Of a stretch of 64,000 bases of DNA, positions 1 to 9,806 are shown one piece after another. The position numbers were made by a program, and so were the translations under genes. This DNA is from Asticcacaulis aquaticus (GTDB lineage: Bacteria; Pseudomonadota; Alphaproteobacteria; Caulobacterales; Caulobacteraceae). The DNA lies in assembly GCF_028550415.1 (NCBI RefSeq), contig NZ_JAQQKX010000015.1, positions 38,721 through 102,720 on the forward strand. Direction: 5' to 3'. The stretch's first letter is position 1; each line of letters opens with the position of its first letter. Under the pieces are notes generated by a model, which was not told the origin of the DNA, made no database searches, and worked only from the letters and a program-made list of their open reading frames with translations.

Positions 1-2047
1 ACAGGGGGGCCGCGACCGGGCACAGGCGCGTCGTGACATGGGTCATCCGCCCGCCGATATCGGCGCGGTCGGCGGTGACGTCGGTGCACTGATCCAGTCG
101 CACGTCGAGGCCGGTCGGCGTGGTGATAAAGCGCCCGTCGGCCTTCAGCTTCACGCCATAGGCCGGGGCGAAGTTGAACGCCGTCTCGACGTTCAGTTTT
201 CCGGACACCGCGCCTTCGGAGCCTATGCCCATATCGGTCACGCGCGCCGTCAGGGCCGGCAGGTCGCCGCCCGCCATCGTCAGGATCAGGCCGCCACGCC
301 CGCGCGACGAGATCAGCACTTGATTACCACCCAAAACAGAAATGGGTGCGACGCGGATTTCGCCTCCGCTTTTCGGGCGGATGATCGCCGTTTTGGTCAG
401 CTTCACGTCGAAGTCGTTATTGACCAGCGTGACGCGGACGCCTTCGGCCCTGAGGCTGAAACGGTCGACCGCCCGCACCATGGCCACCATAATATCCGGC
501 CCTTCCGGCGCGGCAGGCACCGGCGGCGTACCCGGCGGCAGACGCGTATTCGACAGTTCGGCGGCACGGCGCCCTTCGGCCAAAGCCTTGACGCGGTCGT
601 CGGCCAGCGCGCCAAGCCCCTGATATCGACCGTCGGCGCTGTTGATGTCGGTATCGAGCGCCAGTTCAAAGCCCTGCGTGTTCGAACGCCCCTGCCCGTC
701 CAGCCGTGCGGTCACCGTATCGAGAATCAGATCGTTCTGAGCGATGCGTGCGGCCTTGGCCTGACCGTGGAAATTGAACTCCAGCCCCTGCTCACCCTGC
801 GCCAGCGAAAACTCCGGCAGGGTCACCGCCGCGTCTTTCAGGAACAAGGCATCTTGACGCAGCGCCCCGACCGTCCCATGCAGAGGGCCTTTGAGCGTCA
901 CCACCGCCGTCTCGTTGAGGTTCAGATCGGCCTTGAGCGCCAGATTTTGCCCTTCGAAGCTCAGAGCCCGGCTGTCGATGGTGCCGGTTTGCAGACTATC
1001 GGCGCGCGACAATAGGCGTGTCGTCCCGTCGAAGGTCAGGCGCGTGTTTTCAACGTCCATGCGGCCTTCGATCGCCGTATTGGCTTCGAACACCGCCACA
1101 TCGGCGGCGGCCCCCTGTATCCCGGCGGCGCGGACGGCAAAGCTTCCGCTGACCAGACCATCAAATCCCGACAACGGCGATTTACGCGCGGCCTCGTCCG
1201 ACAATTGCCGATAGGGGACGCGCAGATTGAGGTCGGTGTGGACGCCCTGCATGTGGGTGTCAGGATCGCCTTCGACGTCGGCGGTCTTGAGCACCAGATC
1301 TTCCGCCGACAACCGTGCCTCGATGCGCAGGGCCTCGCCCGCCTCAGCGTCCTTTTCAGCGCGGATACGGACATAGCCCGCCGACAGGTGGCCCTGCGCC
1401 ATCTGTCCGTCGAGATCCGCCGGTTTCAGATTGAGGTCGAGCGCCGTCAGCCGCCCCCTGACCAGGTTGAGCCCGCCCGTCGCGCCGATCATGCCGTAGT
1501 CGGTGCGCACCCGGATGCGGGCGTCTTCGACCAGTATGTTTTCGGGCGGCGCGCCGCCGGGCCCGGCGCTGCCCTTGAGAAGTTTGTCCAGCGTGCCGAA
1601 GCCGAAACCCGACTTGTCGTAGGCGAAGGTCAGGTCGGGCTTGACCAGATGCACCGACCGCAGCCGCGTCAGGGGCTGGCCGAAATTGAAGAAATTGAGA
1701 TCGTAATCGACGTCGAAGCGCTCGATGACCAGATCGGGCTTGCCTGCCGCACCCAGCACCGCACGCCCCGAGACGTTTTCCAGGCTTAGGCTATCGATGC
1801 GCAGTTCCGCCGGGATACCCTGCGCCTTGAGCCAGTTCTGCGCGACTTCGCGGGCGATGTCCTTGCGCGCCGCGTAGGATATGACGCCGACCGCCGCCGC
1901 ACTCCAAAGGGTCAGCAGCAGCCAGCCACCGGCGCGCAGACGGCGCTTGCGGCGTTTGGGGCTGTTACCGGACGGGGGCGGGTTCGATCCGTCACCGCCC
2001 TCACCACCATTGCCACCGGATGCACCGCCCCCTCGCCTTTTGGACAC
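1..2047 (-). CDS. YdbH/AsmA-like intermembrane lipid-transport family protein (partial, C-terminus missing)
   Basis: Open frame on the minus strand that runs off the left edge; about 682 codons are visible. A basic, Gly/Ser/Pro-rich N-terminus (KRRKRRLRAGG) is followed by one membrane segment (WLLLTLWSAAAVGVISYAA) and then a long periplasmic part of repeating beta-strand character. The stretch AQGIPAELRIDSLSLENV followed by a 'FDVDYDL...LTRLRSVHLVKPDL' pattern resembles YdbH-family proteins, which with TamB and YhdP form bridges carrying phospholipid to the outer membrane. I chose the GTG at 2047 because it has AGGGGA about 8 nt upstream; an in-frame ATG at 2113 would add 22 residues. It could instead be a TamB relative; the C-terminal domain needed to decide is outside the window. 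Confidence 0.65.
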   Translation of the reverse strand, partial: MSKRRGGGASGGNGGEGGDGSNPPPSGNSPKRRKRRLRAGGWLLLTLWSAAAVGVISYAARKDIAREVAQNWLKAQGIPAELRIDSLSLENVSGRAVLGAAGKPDLVIERFDVDYDLNFFNFGQPLTRLRSVHLVKPDLTFAYDKSGFGFGTLDKLLKGSAGPGGAPPENILVEDARIRVRTDYGMIGATGGLNLVRGRLTALDLNLKPADLDGQMAQGHLSAGYVRIRAEKDAEAGEALRIEARLSAEDLVLKTADVEGDPDTHMQGVHTDLNLRVPYRQLSDEAARKSPLSGFDGLVSGSFAVRAAGIQGAAADVAVFEANTAIEGRMDVENTRLTFDGTTRLLSRADSLQTGTIDSRALSFEGQNLALKADLNLNETAVVTLKGPLHGTVGALRQDALFLKDAAVTLPEFSLAQGEQGLEFNFHGQAKAARIAQNDLILDTVTARLDGQGRSNTQGFELALDTDINSADGRYQGLGALADDRVKALAEGRRAAELSNTRLPPGTPPVPAAPEGPDIMVAMVRAVDRFSLRAEGVRVTLVNNDFDVKLTKTAIIRPKSGGEIRVAPISVLGGNQVLISSRGRGGLILTMAGGDLPALTARVTDMGIGSEGAVSGKLNVETAFNFAPAYGVKLKADGRFITTPTGLDVRLDQCTDVTADRADIGGRMTHVTTRLCPVAAPL

Positions 2048-2719
2048 GCTTTTCTTCCCCTGACCGACCACACGGGTGAAGCTGGAATGCGACGGCAGCC
2101 GGACGGGGAACATCAGTTCATTCCCGTCTGTCGGCGAGTCGTATGGCAGGTCCAGAGTGCGCAAACAGGTGGTCTTCGTCTGTAAAAATAGCGGAAGGAA
2201 GGGTCACTATGCCACGCATGTCTTAAAAATTCCGGCCTTTTTCGATTCTTTTTTAACCCTGATGTCGCGTCGCTGACACTTACAATGACGTTAAGGCACC
2301 GAATCTGTTCCGTCATCGGATGGCCCGCACGCAAAACCTTAACGAATAGTGACTGGTTTTCGTCACTTAGAATGAATACCGCGATTATAAAAAACCCATA
2401 AAGGGGACATCAAAGCGCCGCGATTAAGGGCGATATTAACCTTCTCGGCCTATTGAGGATACCGGAATACCTGTATCCGGCTGCGGTTTTGCCGGCATAA
2501 CGCCGCTGTGATTGCCTTATTCTCGCCTTATTTTGGCGTAAGCAGGGCCTTTAACACTTTCGGGACTCAGCCCATACCTGTCCACAGGTTTATTTGGCTG
2601 CGTCGTGTTTCCCCGAAATGGGGAATACCAGGAATACCTTTTGGGCGGTGGAGAAAACGGCTCCGCTTCGAGTAACAGCCCGCGTTGATGTAACCCTTGT
2701 ATCCCGTTTACGGAATTAG
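2048..2719. other. Divergent intergenic region, no gene seen
   Basis: About 670 bases between the envelope protein (minus) and the M23 peptidase (plus). It is richer in A and T than its neighbours and holds several TTAA-containing stretches, for example TTAA-N8-TTAA near 2426-2441, which has one base too many for a CtrA box. A short open frame at 2113-2334 (minus) has no convincing start or composition. It probably holds the promoters of both flanking genes; I cannot place them. Confidence 0.5.
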
Positions 2720-4177
2720 ATGGCTCAACTCGATCCCCGCCGACAACCTGTTCGTCTGACGCCGATGGTCTTTGTCACCGCGGCGGCCCTGACGGTCGGC
2801 ACGCTTATCTGGCGCGTTTTCCAGCCCTTGCCCTCGACCCTGCCGGCGATGGACCCGTCCGCCGTGCTGGCGCTTGAGACCCGCGCCCTGGCCGAAGCCG
2901 CCGCGCGCCCCGGTTTCGCGCAGCCGACCAATGTCCAGATCATGCTCCGCGCCGGTGAAACCCTGTCTCAGGCCCTGACGCGGTCGGGCGTTTCCAGCAA
3001 GGAGGCGCAGGACGCCGTGGCGCTTCTGTCGCAGGCCTTCGACGTCGTCAATCTCAACAAGGGCATGAGCGTTCAGGCCGCCATCGCGCGCCCCGAAGAA
3101 GGCCGCAAGCCCGCGCAGCTTCTGGGCCTCACCGTCCGCACCGGCCCCGCCAAGCAATTGACCCTGACCACCAGCCACGACGGCACCATGCGCCTGCGGG
3201 CCCTTGAGGAATCCGTTCGTGACGAGCGCCGCGTGGCCATCGGCACGATCGACGGCTCGCTGATCACCTCGGCGACCGCGCTGGGGGCGACCCCGAACGT
3301 GACCGGTCAGGTGCTCAAGCTGTTTGCGCACAAGATCGACTTCGAACGCGATATTAAGGCGGGCGACACCTTCAAGCTGGTCTTCGACCGCAAGGTGACC
3401 GAAAGCGGCCGCGTGGTCGAATCCGGCAATCTGCTCTATGCCGAAATCAACGCCAAGGGCGGGGTGACGCGCTTCTATTCCTACAAGCGCAAGGGCGACA
3501 AGGACGCGCAGTTCTTCGACGAAGCGGGCAAGAATATCAAGGGCTTCCTGCTGGCCACCCCGGTCGCCGCTGCCCGCACCTCGTCGGGCTTCGGGATGCG
3601 CCGCCACCCGATTCAGGGCTTCATGAAGATGCACACCGGCATCGACTTCGCCGCCGGAACGGGGACGCCGATCTATGCCGCCGGTGACGGCGTGGTCGCC
3701 GACGCCAAGTGGTGGGGCGGCTATGGCCGCTGGGTCCGCATCGCCCACAACAAGGATTGGGCGACGGGCTATGCCCACATGTCGCAGATCCGCGTCCGTC
3801 CGGGCCAGATGGTGCGTCAGGGCGATCTGATCGGCTATGTCGGCTCGACCGGCAATTCGACCGGCCCGCACCTGCATTTCGAGGTGTGGTACAAGAACCA
3901 CCCGATGAACCCGAAGGACGCCAAGGTGCCGCAGGGCACGATCCTTGCCGGGAACGATCTGGTGGTGTTCAACGCGCGCAAGCACGAAATCGACTCGATG
4001 ATCGCCATGGCCGATCAGAAGCGCACGCAGGATAATGCCGCGTCGCAAACCCTCGCCATGAAGGCCAGCCCCTATCAGTACGAAGAGACCGGGGCGGCCA
4101 ACAAGCTGGTCGCCAAGACCGAGCGCAAGAACATCCCACTGCGCCCGGCCCTGTCCTCGACGCGCGGCAGCAATTAG
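2720..4177 (+). CDS. M23 (LytM-type) peptidoglycan endopeptidase, membrane-anchored
   Basis: 485 residues. An N-terminal membrane segment (about residues 14-32) is followed by a region with a LysM/OapA-like character and then a LytM metallopeptidase domain (about 290-395). The zinc motifs are visible: HTGID (HxxxD) and HLHFE (HxH), with GFGMRRHP at the start of the domain. The family cuts peptide crosslinks in peptidoglycan, or serves as an activator when residues are lost; here the metal ligands look intact, so I infer an active enzyme in the periplasm. The ATG at 2720 has no strong Shine-Dalgarno. It is followed by a hairpin and faces the convergent small gene at 4245. Confidence 0.9.
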   Translation: MAQLDPRRQPVRLTPMVFVTAAALTVGTLIWRVFQPLPSTLPAMDPSAVLALETRALAEAAARPGFAQPTNVQIMLRAGETLSQALTRSGVSSKEAQDAVALLSQAFDVVNLNKGMSVQAAIARPEEGRKPAQLLGLTVRTGPAKQLTLTTSHDGTMRLRALEESVRDERRVAIGTIDGSLITSATALGATPNVTGQVLKLFAHKIDFERDIKAGDTFKLVFDRKVTESGRVVESGNLLYAEINAKGGVTRFYSYKRKGDKDAQFFDEAGKNIKGFLLATPVAAARTSSGFGMRRHPIQGFMKMHTGIDFAAGTGTPIYAAGDGVVADAKWWGGYGRWVRIAHNKDWATGYAHMSQIRVRPGQMVRQGDLIGYVGSTGNSTGPHLHFEVWYKNHPMNPKDAKVPQGTILAGNDLVVFNARKHEIDSMIAMADQKRTQDNAASQTLAMKASPYQYEETGAANKLVAKTERKNIPLRPALSSTRGSN

Positions 4178-4193
4178 GCTGGTCCATCCTGAT

Positions 4194-4220
4194 TTTCCCT
4201 CTCCCTCAGTGAGAGGGAAA
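4194..4220. repeat. Intergenic hairpin between convergent genes
   Basis: TTTTCCCTCTCC and its complement GAGAGGGAAA flank a CCTCAGT loop. It has no following T-run of the kind expected for a terminator. The arms match the CCCTCTCCC / GGGAGAGGG arms of the larger repeat at 34361-34477, so it is probably a lone arm of that family. Confidence 0.5.
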
Positions 4221-4244
4221 TGAAGGCAAGTTCATATTCCGTGC

Positions 4245-4514
4245 TTACGCCCTGACTTTCAGATAATGGTCTTGCTCGGTTTTTTCCTCCTCGGTGTAAA
4301 CGACATCCTCATCGTCCTCTATCGGCTGGTAATCACCATAACCAAGGCGTTCATTGCGCAATTGCATAGCCTGGTTCCACGACGAGGCGTAAAGACTAAA
4401 GACAAGGCGTGCGTCCGGATTCATTCTTAGCCGAAATTGATCTGAGCCTTCTCTGACAGGCCCAAAGCTCCCACTCCCGTCGTCCTGCCAATATTCGTGC
4501 AGCAAGTCAGGCAT
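4245..4514 (-). CDS. Conserved small acidic protein of unknown function
   Basis: 89 residues starting MPDLLHEYWQDDGSGSF. It is acidic, with aromatic residues in the middle (SLYASSWNQAMQLRNERLG) and an acidic tail (EDDEDVVYTEEE). The ATG lies 2 nt after the MFS stop codon, so it is very likely translated together with that transporter. I do not recognise a domain. No signal peptide or membrane segment is visible, so it is probably cytoplasmic. Confidence 0.75.
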   Translation of the reverse strand: MPDLLHEYWQDDGSGSFGPVREGSDQFRLRMNPDARLVFSLYASSWNQAMQLRNERLGYGDYQPIEDDEDVVYTEEEKTEQDHYLKVRA

Positions 4515-4516
4515 GG

Positions 4517-5794
4517 CTACTCCAGCTTGTCGACGCGATACAGCGCCGGGAACAGCTTGATCCATGCGCCGGTGACGAGGATCGCCCCTACCCCGCCGAA
4601 CAGCGCCGCACCGACCGGGCCGAGCAGACGCGTTGCGACGCCGCTTTCGAACTCGCCCAGTTCGTTCGACGCGCCGATAAACAGGTAGGACACCGCCGCC
4701 ACCCGCCCACGCATGGGGTCGGGCGTGACGATCTGCACCAGAGTCCCGCGCACAAAGACGCTGACCATGTCCGCGGCACCCAGTACCGCGAGCGCCGCCA
4801 CCGACACCGCGATATTGGTCGATAGCCCGAAAATGACGGTCATCAGGCCGAACACGGCCACGCCGCCATACATCCACTTGCCCGCCTGATATTTCAGCGG
4901 TCTGCGCGCCAGCCAGATGGCGGTGAGCATGGCCCCGGCTGCGGGCGCCGCGCGCAAGGCTCCATAGCCGATTTCCCCTGCATGCAGCACGTCGCGCGCA
5001 AAGATCGGCAAAAGCGCCGTCGCCCCGCCCAGCAGCACCGCCGCCAGATCAAGCGACAAAGCGCCGAAGACGATCTTATTGGTCCAGATATAGATCAGCC
5101 CCTCCTTGACCATCTCCATCTTGGAGCCGGTCGGCGCATTGACGGGCCGCGTATCGACCTTCAGCGTGGCGATCAGTGCGCCGCCGATAACGAACAGCGC
5201 CGCTGACACCCCATAGGCGAACAGGGCCGAGACGCTGAGCAGGATACCGCTGACCGCGGCGCCGGAAATGCCGCCGATCTGAAAGGCCAGCGCGTTCGAC
5301 GCAATGGCGCGCGGCAGGACCGATTTCGGGACCAGCATCGGGCCGATGGCGCTGGACGCCGGGGCGATGAAGGCCCGCGTCGCCCCAAGGAAGAACGAAA
5401 GGGCGATCAGACCGACGACCGGCGGATGGTCGAGCGCCGACAAACTCATATAGCCCAAGGCGATCAGGGCTTGCACCCCGATGGTATAGCCCATGATCTT
5501 TTTGCGATCGTAGCGGTCGGCCACGATCCCCGCCGGGAGCGTAAAGGCGAACATGGCAAGGAACTGGGTCAGGCCCATAATGCCGATATAGAGGGCCGCT
5601 TCGCCGATGCCGGAATCCTTGCGCGCGGTCTCGTATATCTGCCAGGCGATCACCGCGCTTTGCGAGGAATAACCGAACACGGAACACAGGCGCGCGATCC
5701 AGAAATTGCGGTAGGCCGGTATTTTAAACGGGTTCTGCGGCTCCGGTTCGACCGGCGGTTCGGAAACGATTTCAGGCGAGACAGGGTTGGTCAA
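4517..5794 (-). CDS. MFS transporter, EntS/MFS_3-like
   Basis: About 425 residues with 10-12 hydrophobic segments. The sequence NFWIARLCSVFGYSSQSAV, the loop motif GIVADRYDRKKIMG between segments 2 and 3, and the overall length fit the MFS_3 (enterobactin exporter-like) branch of the major facilitator superfamily. Substrate unknown. No ATG lies near the N-terminus; I place the start at TTG 5794 (LTNPVSPEIV), with TTG 5815 as an alternative. It is divergent from dapE and is followed by a 2-nt gap and the small gene at 4245. Confidence 0.8.
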   Translation of the reverse strand: MTNPVSPEIVSEPPVEPEPQNPFKIPAYRNFWIARLCSVFGYSSQSAVIAWQIYETARKDSGIGEAALYIGIMGLTQFLAMFAFTLPAGIVADRYDRKKIMGYTIGVQALIALGYMSLSALDHPPVVGLIALSFFLGATRAFIAPASSAIGPMLVPKSVLPRAIASNALAFQIGGISGAAVSGILLSVSALFAYGVSAALFVIGGALIATLKVDTRPVNAPTGSKMEMVKEGLIYIWTNKIVFGALSLDLAAVLLGGATALLPIFARDVLHAGEIGYGALRAAPAAGAMLTAIWLARRPLKYQAGKWMYGGVAVFGLMTVIFGLSTNIAVSVAALAVLGAADMVSVFVRGTLVQIVTPDPMRGRVAAVSYLFIGASNELGEFESGVATRLLGPVGAALFGGVGAILVTGAWIKLFPALYRVDKLE

Positions 5795-5891
5795 GGCACG
5801 GCATCCGCTACACAAAGTTCAGCTATCGTAAATCACGGCCCGTGTTCGTTTTTGCTTTTGTTTGGGCCCTATTGGTCTTACACCACGCCGC

Positions 5892-7055
5892 ATGGCGAAT
5901 ATACAAAATCCTTATGAAAATTCCTTAGACCCTGTTGAGCTTACGCAGGCCCTGATCAACCACGCCTCGGTGACCCCGGTCGATGCCGGGGCGATGGACC
6001 GCGTGCAACGGACGCTGGAAGGGCTGGGCTTTGGCTGCGAGCGGCTGAAGTTCGGTGAGATCGAGAACCTCTATGCCCGTCGCGGCACCGCCGCGCCGAA
6101 CCTGTGCTTCGCCGGTCATACCGACGTGGTGCCCGAAGGCGCTGCCGAGGGCTGGCGTTCCGATCCCTTCGCCGCGACGATCGTCGATGGCGTCCTGACC
6201 GGGCGCGGGGCGGTGGACATGAAAGGTGGCATCGCCGCGTGGATCGCCGCCGTATCGCGTTTCAAGACCGTGCCGGGGTCTTTGTCGTTCCTGATCACCG
6301 GCGACGAGGAAGGCGAGGCCATCGACGGCACCAAGAAGGTCGTCGACCACCTGCAACAGACCGGCGAGGTCATCGACCACTGCATCGTGGGCGAGCCGAC
6401 CTCTTCGGCGGTGCTGGGCGATATGATCAAGGTCGGCCGCCGCGGCTCGATCAACGTCACCATCACCGTCACCGGCAAGCAGGGCCACGTCGCCTATCCG
6501 CAGCGCGCCTTGAACCCCGTCCCGGTGCTGGTCGCCATCATGGCCGAGCTGGACGCGCGGGTGCTGGATGAAGGTTACGAGCGCTTCCTGCCGTCGAACC
6601 TTGAGATCACCACGTTTGACGTGGCTAATAAGACGACCAATCTGATCCCGCAATCAGCGTCAGGCCGCATCAATATCCGCTTCAATCCGGCGCACACGGG
6701 TGCGTCTTTACAGGCGTGGATCGAAGGCGTCTGCGCCCGTCATGCCGAGCGCACCGGGGCCAAGGTCGAGGCCAAGACCGCCATTTCCGGCGAGGCCTTC
6801 CTGACCGAAGCCGGGCCGTTCGTTGACGTCATTCAGGACGCCATCCGCGACGTGTTGAAGGTTGAGGCCGATCCGTCGACGACCGGCGGTACGTCGGATG
6901 CGCGCTTCATCCGCGCTTTGTGCCCGGTGGTCGAATTCGGTCTCGTGGGGCAAACCATGCACCAGGTCAACGAATCGACCCCGGTGCAGGATCTGCACGA
7001 CCTGACGGATGCTTATGCGGCATTGATCGAACGGTATTTCAAGGTGTTTGCCTGA
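5892..7055 (+). CDS. dapE: Succinyl-diaminopimelate desuccinylase
   Basis: 387 residues, the usual DapE length. It hydrolyses N-succinyl-LL-diaminopimelate to LL-DAP and succinate in lysine and cell-wall DAP synthesis. M20 motifs are all present: CFAGHTDVVP (metal His), GRGAVDMKGG (bridging Asp), DEEGEA (catalytic Glu), IVGEPTSS, and the C-terminal metal His in VGQTMHQVNE. I chose ATG 5892 (MANIQNPYEN); an upstream TTG at 5862 would add ten residues that do not look like the family. Transcribed away from the MFS gene. Confidence 0.95.
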   Translation: MANIQNPYENSLDPVELTQALINHASVTPVDAGAMDRVQRTLEGLGFGCERLKFGEIENLYARRGTAAPNLCFAGHTDVVPEGAAEGWRSDPFAATIVDGVLTGRGAVDMKGGIAAWIAAVSRFKTVPGSLSFLITGDEEGEAIDGTKKVVDHLQQTGEVIDHCIVGEPTSSAVLGDMIKVGRRGSINVTITVTGKQGHVAYPQRALNPVPVLVAIMAELDARVLDEGYERFLPSNLEITTFDVANKTTNLIPQSASGRINIRFNPAHTGASLQAWIEGVCARHAERTGAKVEAKTAISGEAFLTEAGPFVDVIQDAIRDVLKVEADPSTTGGTSDARFIRALCPVVEFGLVGQTMHQVNESTPVQDLHDLTDAYAALIERYFKVFA

Positions 7056-7059
7056 TTCA

Positions 7060-7245
7060 TCCTTCCCCGTTTACGGGGAAGCGGGGCTGCCCGTGCCGTG
7101 GCAGGGCAGCCGTCAGGCTGAACTGACGGAAGGGGGCCCCCCAAGTTTCTACACGCACCGTCATAGTTCTCATCTTCTACTGTCTCCCCCTTCCGTCTCG
7201 TAATCTTCGATTACGATCCACCTTCCCCGTAAACAGGGAAGGATA
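7060..7245. repeat. Bipartite palindromic intergenic repeat (copy A)
   Basis: Two hairpins in mirror arrangement, CCTTCCCCGTTTACGGGGAA at 7060-7080 and ACCTTCCCCGTAAACAGGGA at 7220-7240, enclose about 140 bases that include CAGCCGTCAGGCTG and GGGGGCCCCCC. It fills the space between the convergent dapE and truA genes. It resembles copies B-E in architecture (see 11729, 34361, 59360, 61456), but its inner sequence differs. Confidence 0.65.
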
Positions 7246-7281
7246 TTTAGAGATTTAGCCCCGCTTGCGGGGAGAAGGAAA

Positions 7282-8055
7282 TCAGATCGAACTCCGGCCC
7301 TCGAAATCCGGATTTGCCTCGTATGTGACATGCGTCAGGTACAGCCCCTCCGGCGGGGCGACCGGCCCGCAGGCCTGACGGTCGCGCGCTTCCAAAGCCT
7401 CTTTCACGCGCCCGACCTCCCAGCGTCCGATACCGACCTCGGCCAGAGTCCCCGTCAGGGACCGCACCTGCCGATGCAGGAAGGAGCGCGACGCAAAAAC
7501 CAGATGGATTTCGTCGCCGATGCGCTTGACGCGGGCGATATCCAGCGTCTTGACCGGCGAATTCGACTGACAACGTAGGTCGCGGAAGGTCGTGAAATCG
7601 TGCTTTCCGATCAGGCACTTCGCCGCCTCGATCATGGCGTCGGCATCGAGCGGTTTCTTGACGTGCCACACCCGGCCCTGATCGATGGCGGGCGGGGCAC
7701 GGCGGTTGAGGATGCGAAACAGGTACATCCGCCCGGTCGCCGAAAAGCGTGCCGAAAAGTCCGGATCGACCTGGGCCGCGTCAAGCACCGACACCGGTTC
7801 CGGCAACAGATAGGCGTTCATGGCATCGCGCACGACCCCGGCCTTGAAGGTCTTTTCCAGATCGAAGGTCACCACCTGACCGGTCGCGTGAACGCCGGTA
7901 TCGGTGCGCCCCGCCGTCGTCACGCGCACGGCTTCACCCGAAAAGCGCAGGATGGCGCGCTCCAGCGACGCCTGAACGGTCGGCAGGTCGCCCTGAGCCT
8001 GAAAGCCGCAATAGGGCCGGCCATCATATTCGACAAGAAGGCTATAGCGGGGCAT
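7282..8055 (-). CDS. truA: tRNA pseudouridine(38-40) synthase TruA
   Basis: 257 residues. It converts uridines 38-40 of the tRNA anticodon stem to pseudouridine. The catalytic aspartate motif AGRTDTGVHATGQV is intact and the N-terminus [19 protein letters not shown] is typical. The ATG overlaps the fmt stop by one base (TGATG), so it is translationally coupled to fmt. Confidence 0.96.
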   Translation of the reverse strand: MPRYSLLVEYDGRPYCGFQAQGDLPTVQASLERAILRFSGEAVRVTTAGRTDTGVHATGQVVTFDLEKTFKAGVVRDAMNAYLLPEPVSVLDAAQVDPDFSARFSATGRMYLFRILNRRAPPAIDQGRVWHVKKPLDADAMIEAAKCLIGKHDFTTFRDLRCQSNSPVKTLDIARVKRIGDEIHLVFASRSFLHRQVRSLTGTLAEVGIGRWEVGRVKEALEARDRQACGPVAPPEGLYLTHVTYEANPDFEGRSSI

Positions 8056-8978
8056 CAGCCCAACACGTCCCCGGCGCTCAGACCTGCGCCATTGAGGAAT
8101 TCGGTCGCGTCCTGCGCGCCCTTGCCTTCGCGCTGAACGCGGAGCAGTTCGATCACGCCGTCACCGGTGGCAACGGTCAGACCGTCAAGCAGCGTTCCCG
8201 GCGCCTTGTCCGTAGCACCGCCGACGCGCGACATCAGCACCTTCAGCCGTTGTTCGCCCTTCGGTGTGTGAATCGTCGTCCATGCGCCTGGAAACGGCGA
8301 CAGGCCGCGGATATGCCAGTCGAGTTCGCGCGCCGGACGGCTCCAGTCGATGTGCGCCTCTTCGGACGTAATTTTCTTGGCGTAGGTCACCTCGCCGACC
8401 TGTTCTTGCCCGTCCGGCTGGCTGCGTTCGATGGCCGCCAGCGCCACCGGCAAGAGCGACGCACCCAAGGCCGCCAGCTTGTCGTGCAGGGTCGCCGCCG
8501 TGTCGGTGGCGGTGATCTCGGTGCGACCAGACAGGATGATCGGGCCTTCATCGAGGCCTTCGGACATACGCATGACCTGCACACCGGTATGGGTATCACC
8601 CGCCATGATCGCGCGCTGGATCGGCGCGGCCCCGCGCCAGCGCGGCAGCAGCGACGCGTGCAGATTGAAACAGCCAAGCGGCGGATGGTCCAGCACCTCG
8701 CGCTTCAGAATCTGGCCATAGGCGACGACGATCGCCGCGTCGATATCGAGCGCGGTGAAGTCGGCAATCGCCTCAGCCGCCTTCATCGATTTCGGCGTGC
8801 GCACCTCGATGCCGAGGCTTTCGGCAAACGCCTGCACCGGTGACGGCGTCAGCACCTGACCGCGGCCCTTGGGTGCGGGCGGCTGCGAATAGACGCAGAC
8901 GACCTCATGCCCGGAAGCAACCAGTTCGGCCAGGGCCTTCACGGCAAATTCGGGCGTACCCATAAAGGCAAGACGCAT
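8055..8978 (-). CDS. fmt: Methionyl-tRNA formyltransferase
   Basis: 307 residues. It adds a formyl group from 10-formyl-THF to initiator Met-tRNA. The catalytic region [20 protein letters not shown] and the downstream G-x-T-G-V-Q motif ([19 protein letters not shown]) are present, with the C-terminal OB-like domain following. The ATG at 8978 has GAGG upstream. A hairpin terminator separates it from def, although the two genes share a direction. Confidence 0.96.
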   Translation of the reverse strand: MRLAFMGTPEFAVKALAELVASGHEVVCVYSQPPAPKGRGQVLTPSPVQAFAESLGIEVRTPKSMKAAEAIADFTALDIDAAIVVAYGQILKREVLDHPPLGCFNLHASLLPRWRGAAPIQRAIMAGDTHTGVQVMRMSEGLDEGPIILSGRTEITATDTAATLHDKLAALGASLLPVALAAIERSQPDGQEQVGEVTYAKKITSEEAHIDWSRPARELDWHIRGLSPFPGAWTTIHTPKGEQRLKVLMSRVGGATDKAPGTLLDGLTVATGDGVIELLRVQREGKGAQDATEFLNGAGLSAGDVLG

Positions 8979-8996
8979 GGAAACCTCAAAAACAAC

Positions 8997-9024
8997 AAAA
9001 GCGCATCCGACAGGACGCGCTTTT
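8997..9024 (-). terminator. Rho-independent terminator after def
   Basis: Read on the minus strand, AAAAGCGCGTCC-TGTC-GGATGCGCTTTT is followed by GTTGTTTTT. The stem is 12 bp with one mismatch. It lies between the def stop (9050) and the fmt start (8978), so it may uncouple or attenuate fmt-truA transcription from def. Confidence 0.75.
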
Positions 9025-9049
9025 GGCTCAATTCAACAGGGGATGCAAG

Positions 9050-9586
9050 TTACGCCGCGCGTTTGATCTTCTTGACCTTGGTCACGGCGCGATCGCGTTT
9101 CAGCTTCGACAGGTGATCGATGAACAGCACGCCGTTCAGGTGATCCATCTCATGCTGAATGCAGGTCGCATACAAACCGTCGCAATCCTCTTCGACAGTG
9201 TCGCCCTGATAGTTCAGATAACGGATGCGCACGCGCGCCGGACGCTTCACCTCGTCATAGACTTCCGGCACCGACAGGCAGCCTTCGTCATAGACGGACA
9301 GTTCCTCGGACGCCGAAACGATTTCAGGATTGACGAAGAAGCGCGGATTTTTCACGCCTTCCGCATCTTCCGGGGCATCTTCCGGCTTCTCTTGCAGATC
9401 CATGACGATGATGCGGACCGGTTCGCCGATCTGGATCGCCGCCAGACCGATGCCCGGCGCGTCGTACATGGTCTCCAGCATGTCGTCCATCAGCGCGCGC
9501 AGTTCATCGGTCACGCCCCCTTCGACGGGTTTGGACACTTGCTTCAACAGCGGGTTCGGAACGGTAATGATTTCACGTATGGCCAT
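9050..9586 (-). CDS. def: Peptide deformylase
   Basis: 178 residues. It removes the N-formyl group from nascent proteins. All three metal/catalytic motifs are visible: [12 protein letters not shown] (motif 1), EGCLSVPEV (motif 2, metal Cys) and QHEMDHLNG (motif 3, metal His and catalytic Glu). I chose ATG 9586 ([12 protein letters not shown]), which fits the family; a GTG at 9613 would add nine residues. It is functionally paired with fmt next door. Confidence 0.95.
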   Translation of the reverse strand: MAIREIITVPNPLLKQVSKPVEGGVTDELRALMDDMLETMYDAPGIGLAAIQIGEPVRIIVMDLQEKPEDAPEDAEGVKNPRFFVNPEIVSASEELSVYDEGCLSVPEVYDEVKRPARVRIRYLNYQGDTVEEDCDGLYATCIQHEMDHLNGVLFIDHLSKLKRDRAVTKVKKIKRAA

Positions 9587-9806
9587 GCCGCTAAAATAAG
9601 AGCCGCGGGCCACGGGGTCAAGGCATCGGCGCTTCGCGGCTGACGATTGCCGTCAAAACAATCACTTACCCCCTGCCATTCGCGAAGCGCGAACGGTTAC
9701 GACGGTCATTCACGAAGAAACCGGCGCTTTCGGCGCATCGATCCGCCCCGGATCGGACCGGCGTTCTACATCGGGGTCAACACCCACCCCAATCCCTGAG
9801 GTTCAC

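Noticed and set aside
2426..2441. CtrA-like TTAA-N8-TTAA upstream of the M23 peptidase, and TTAA-N6-TTAA at 18245 and near fabA
   Set aside because: Spacing is off by one base in each case; such near-matches are expected by chance in AT-rich spacers.
2708..4048. A long open frame (446 codons) antisense to the M23 peptidase, and many similar long antisense frames
   Set aside because: High GC at third positions opens antisense frames. The translations lack known motifs and are full of Arg, Gly, His and Ala, while the sense genes have clear domains.
7100..7240. CRISPR-like spaced repeats in the intergenic region after dapE
   Set aside because: Only two inverted arms are present, not regularly spaced direct repeats, and there are no cas genes.
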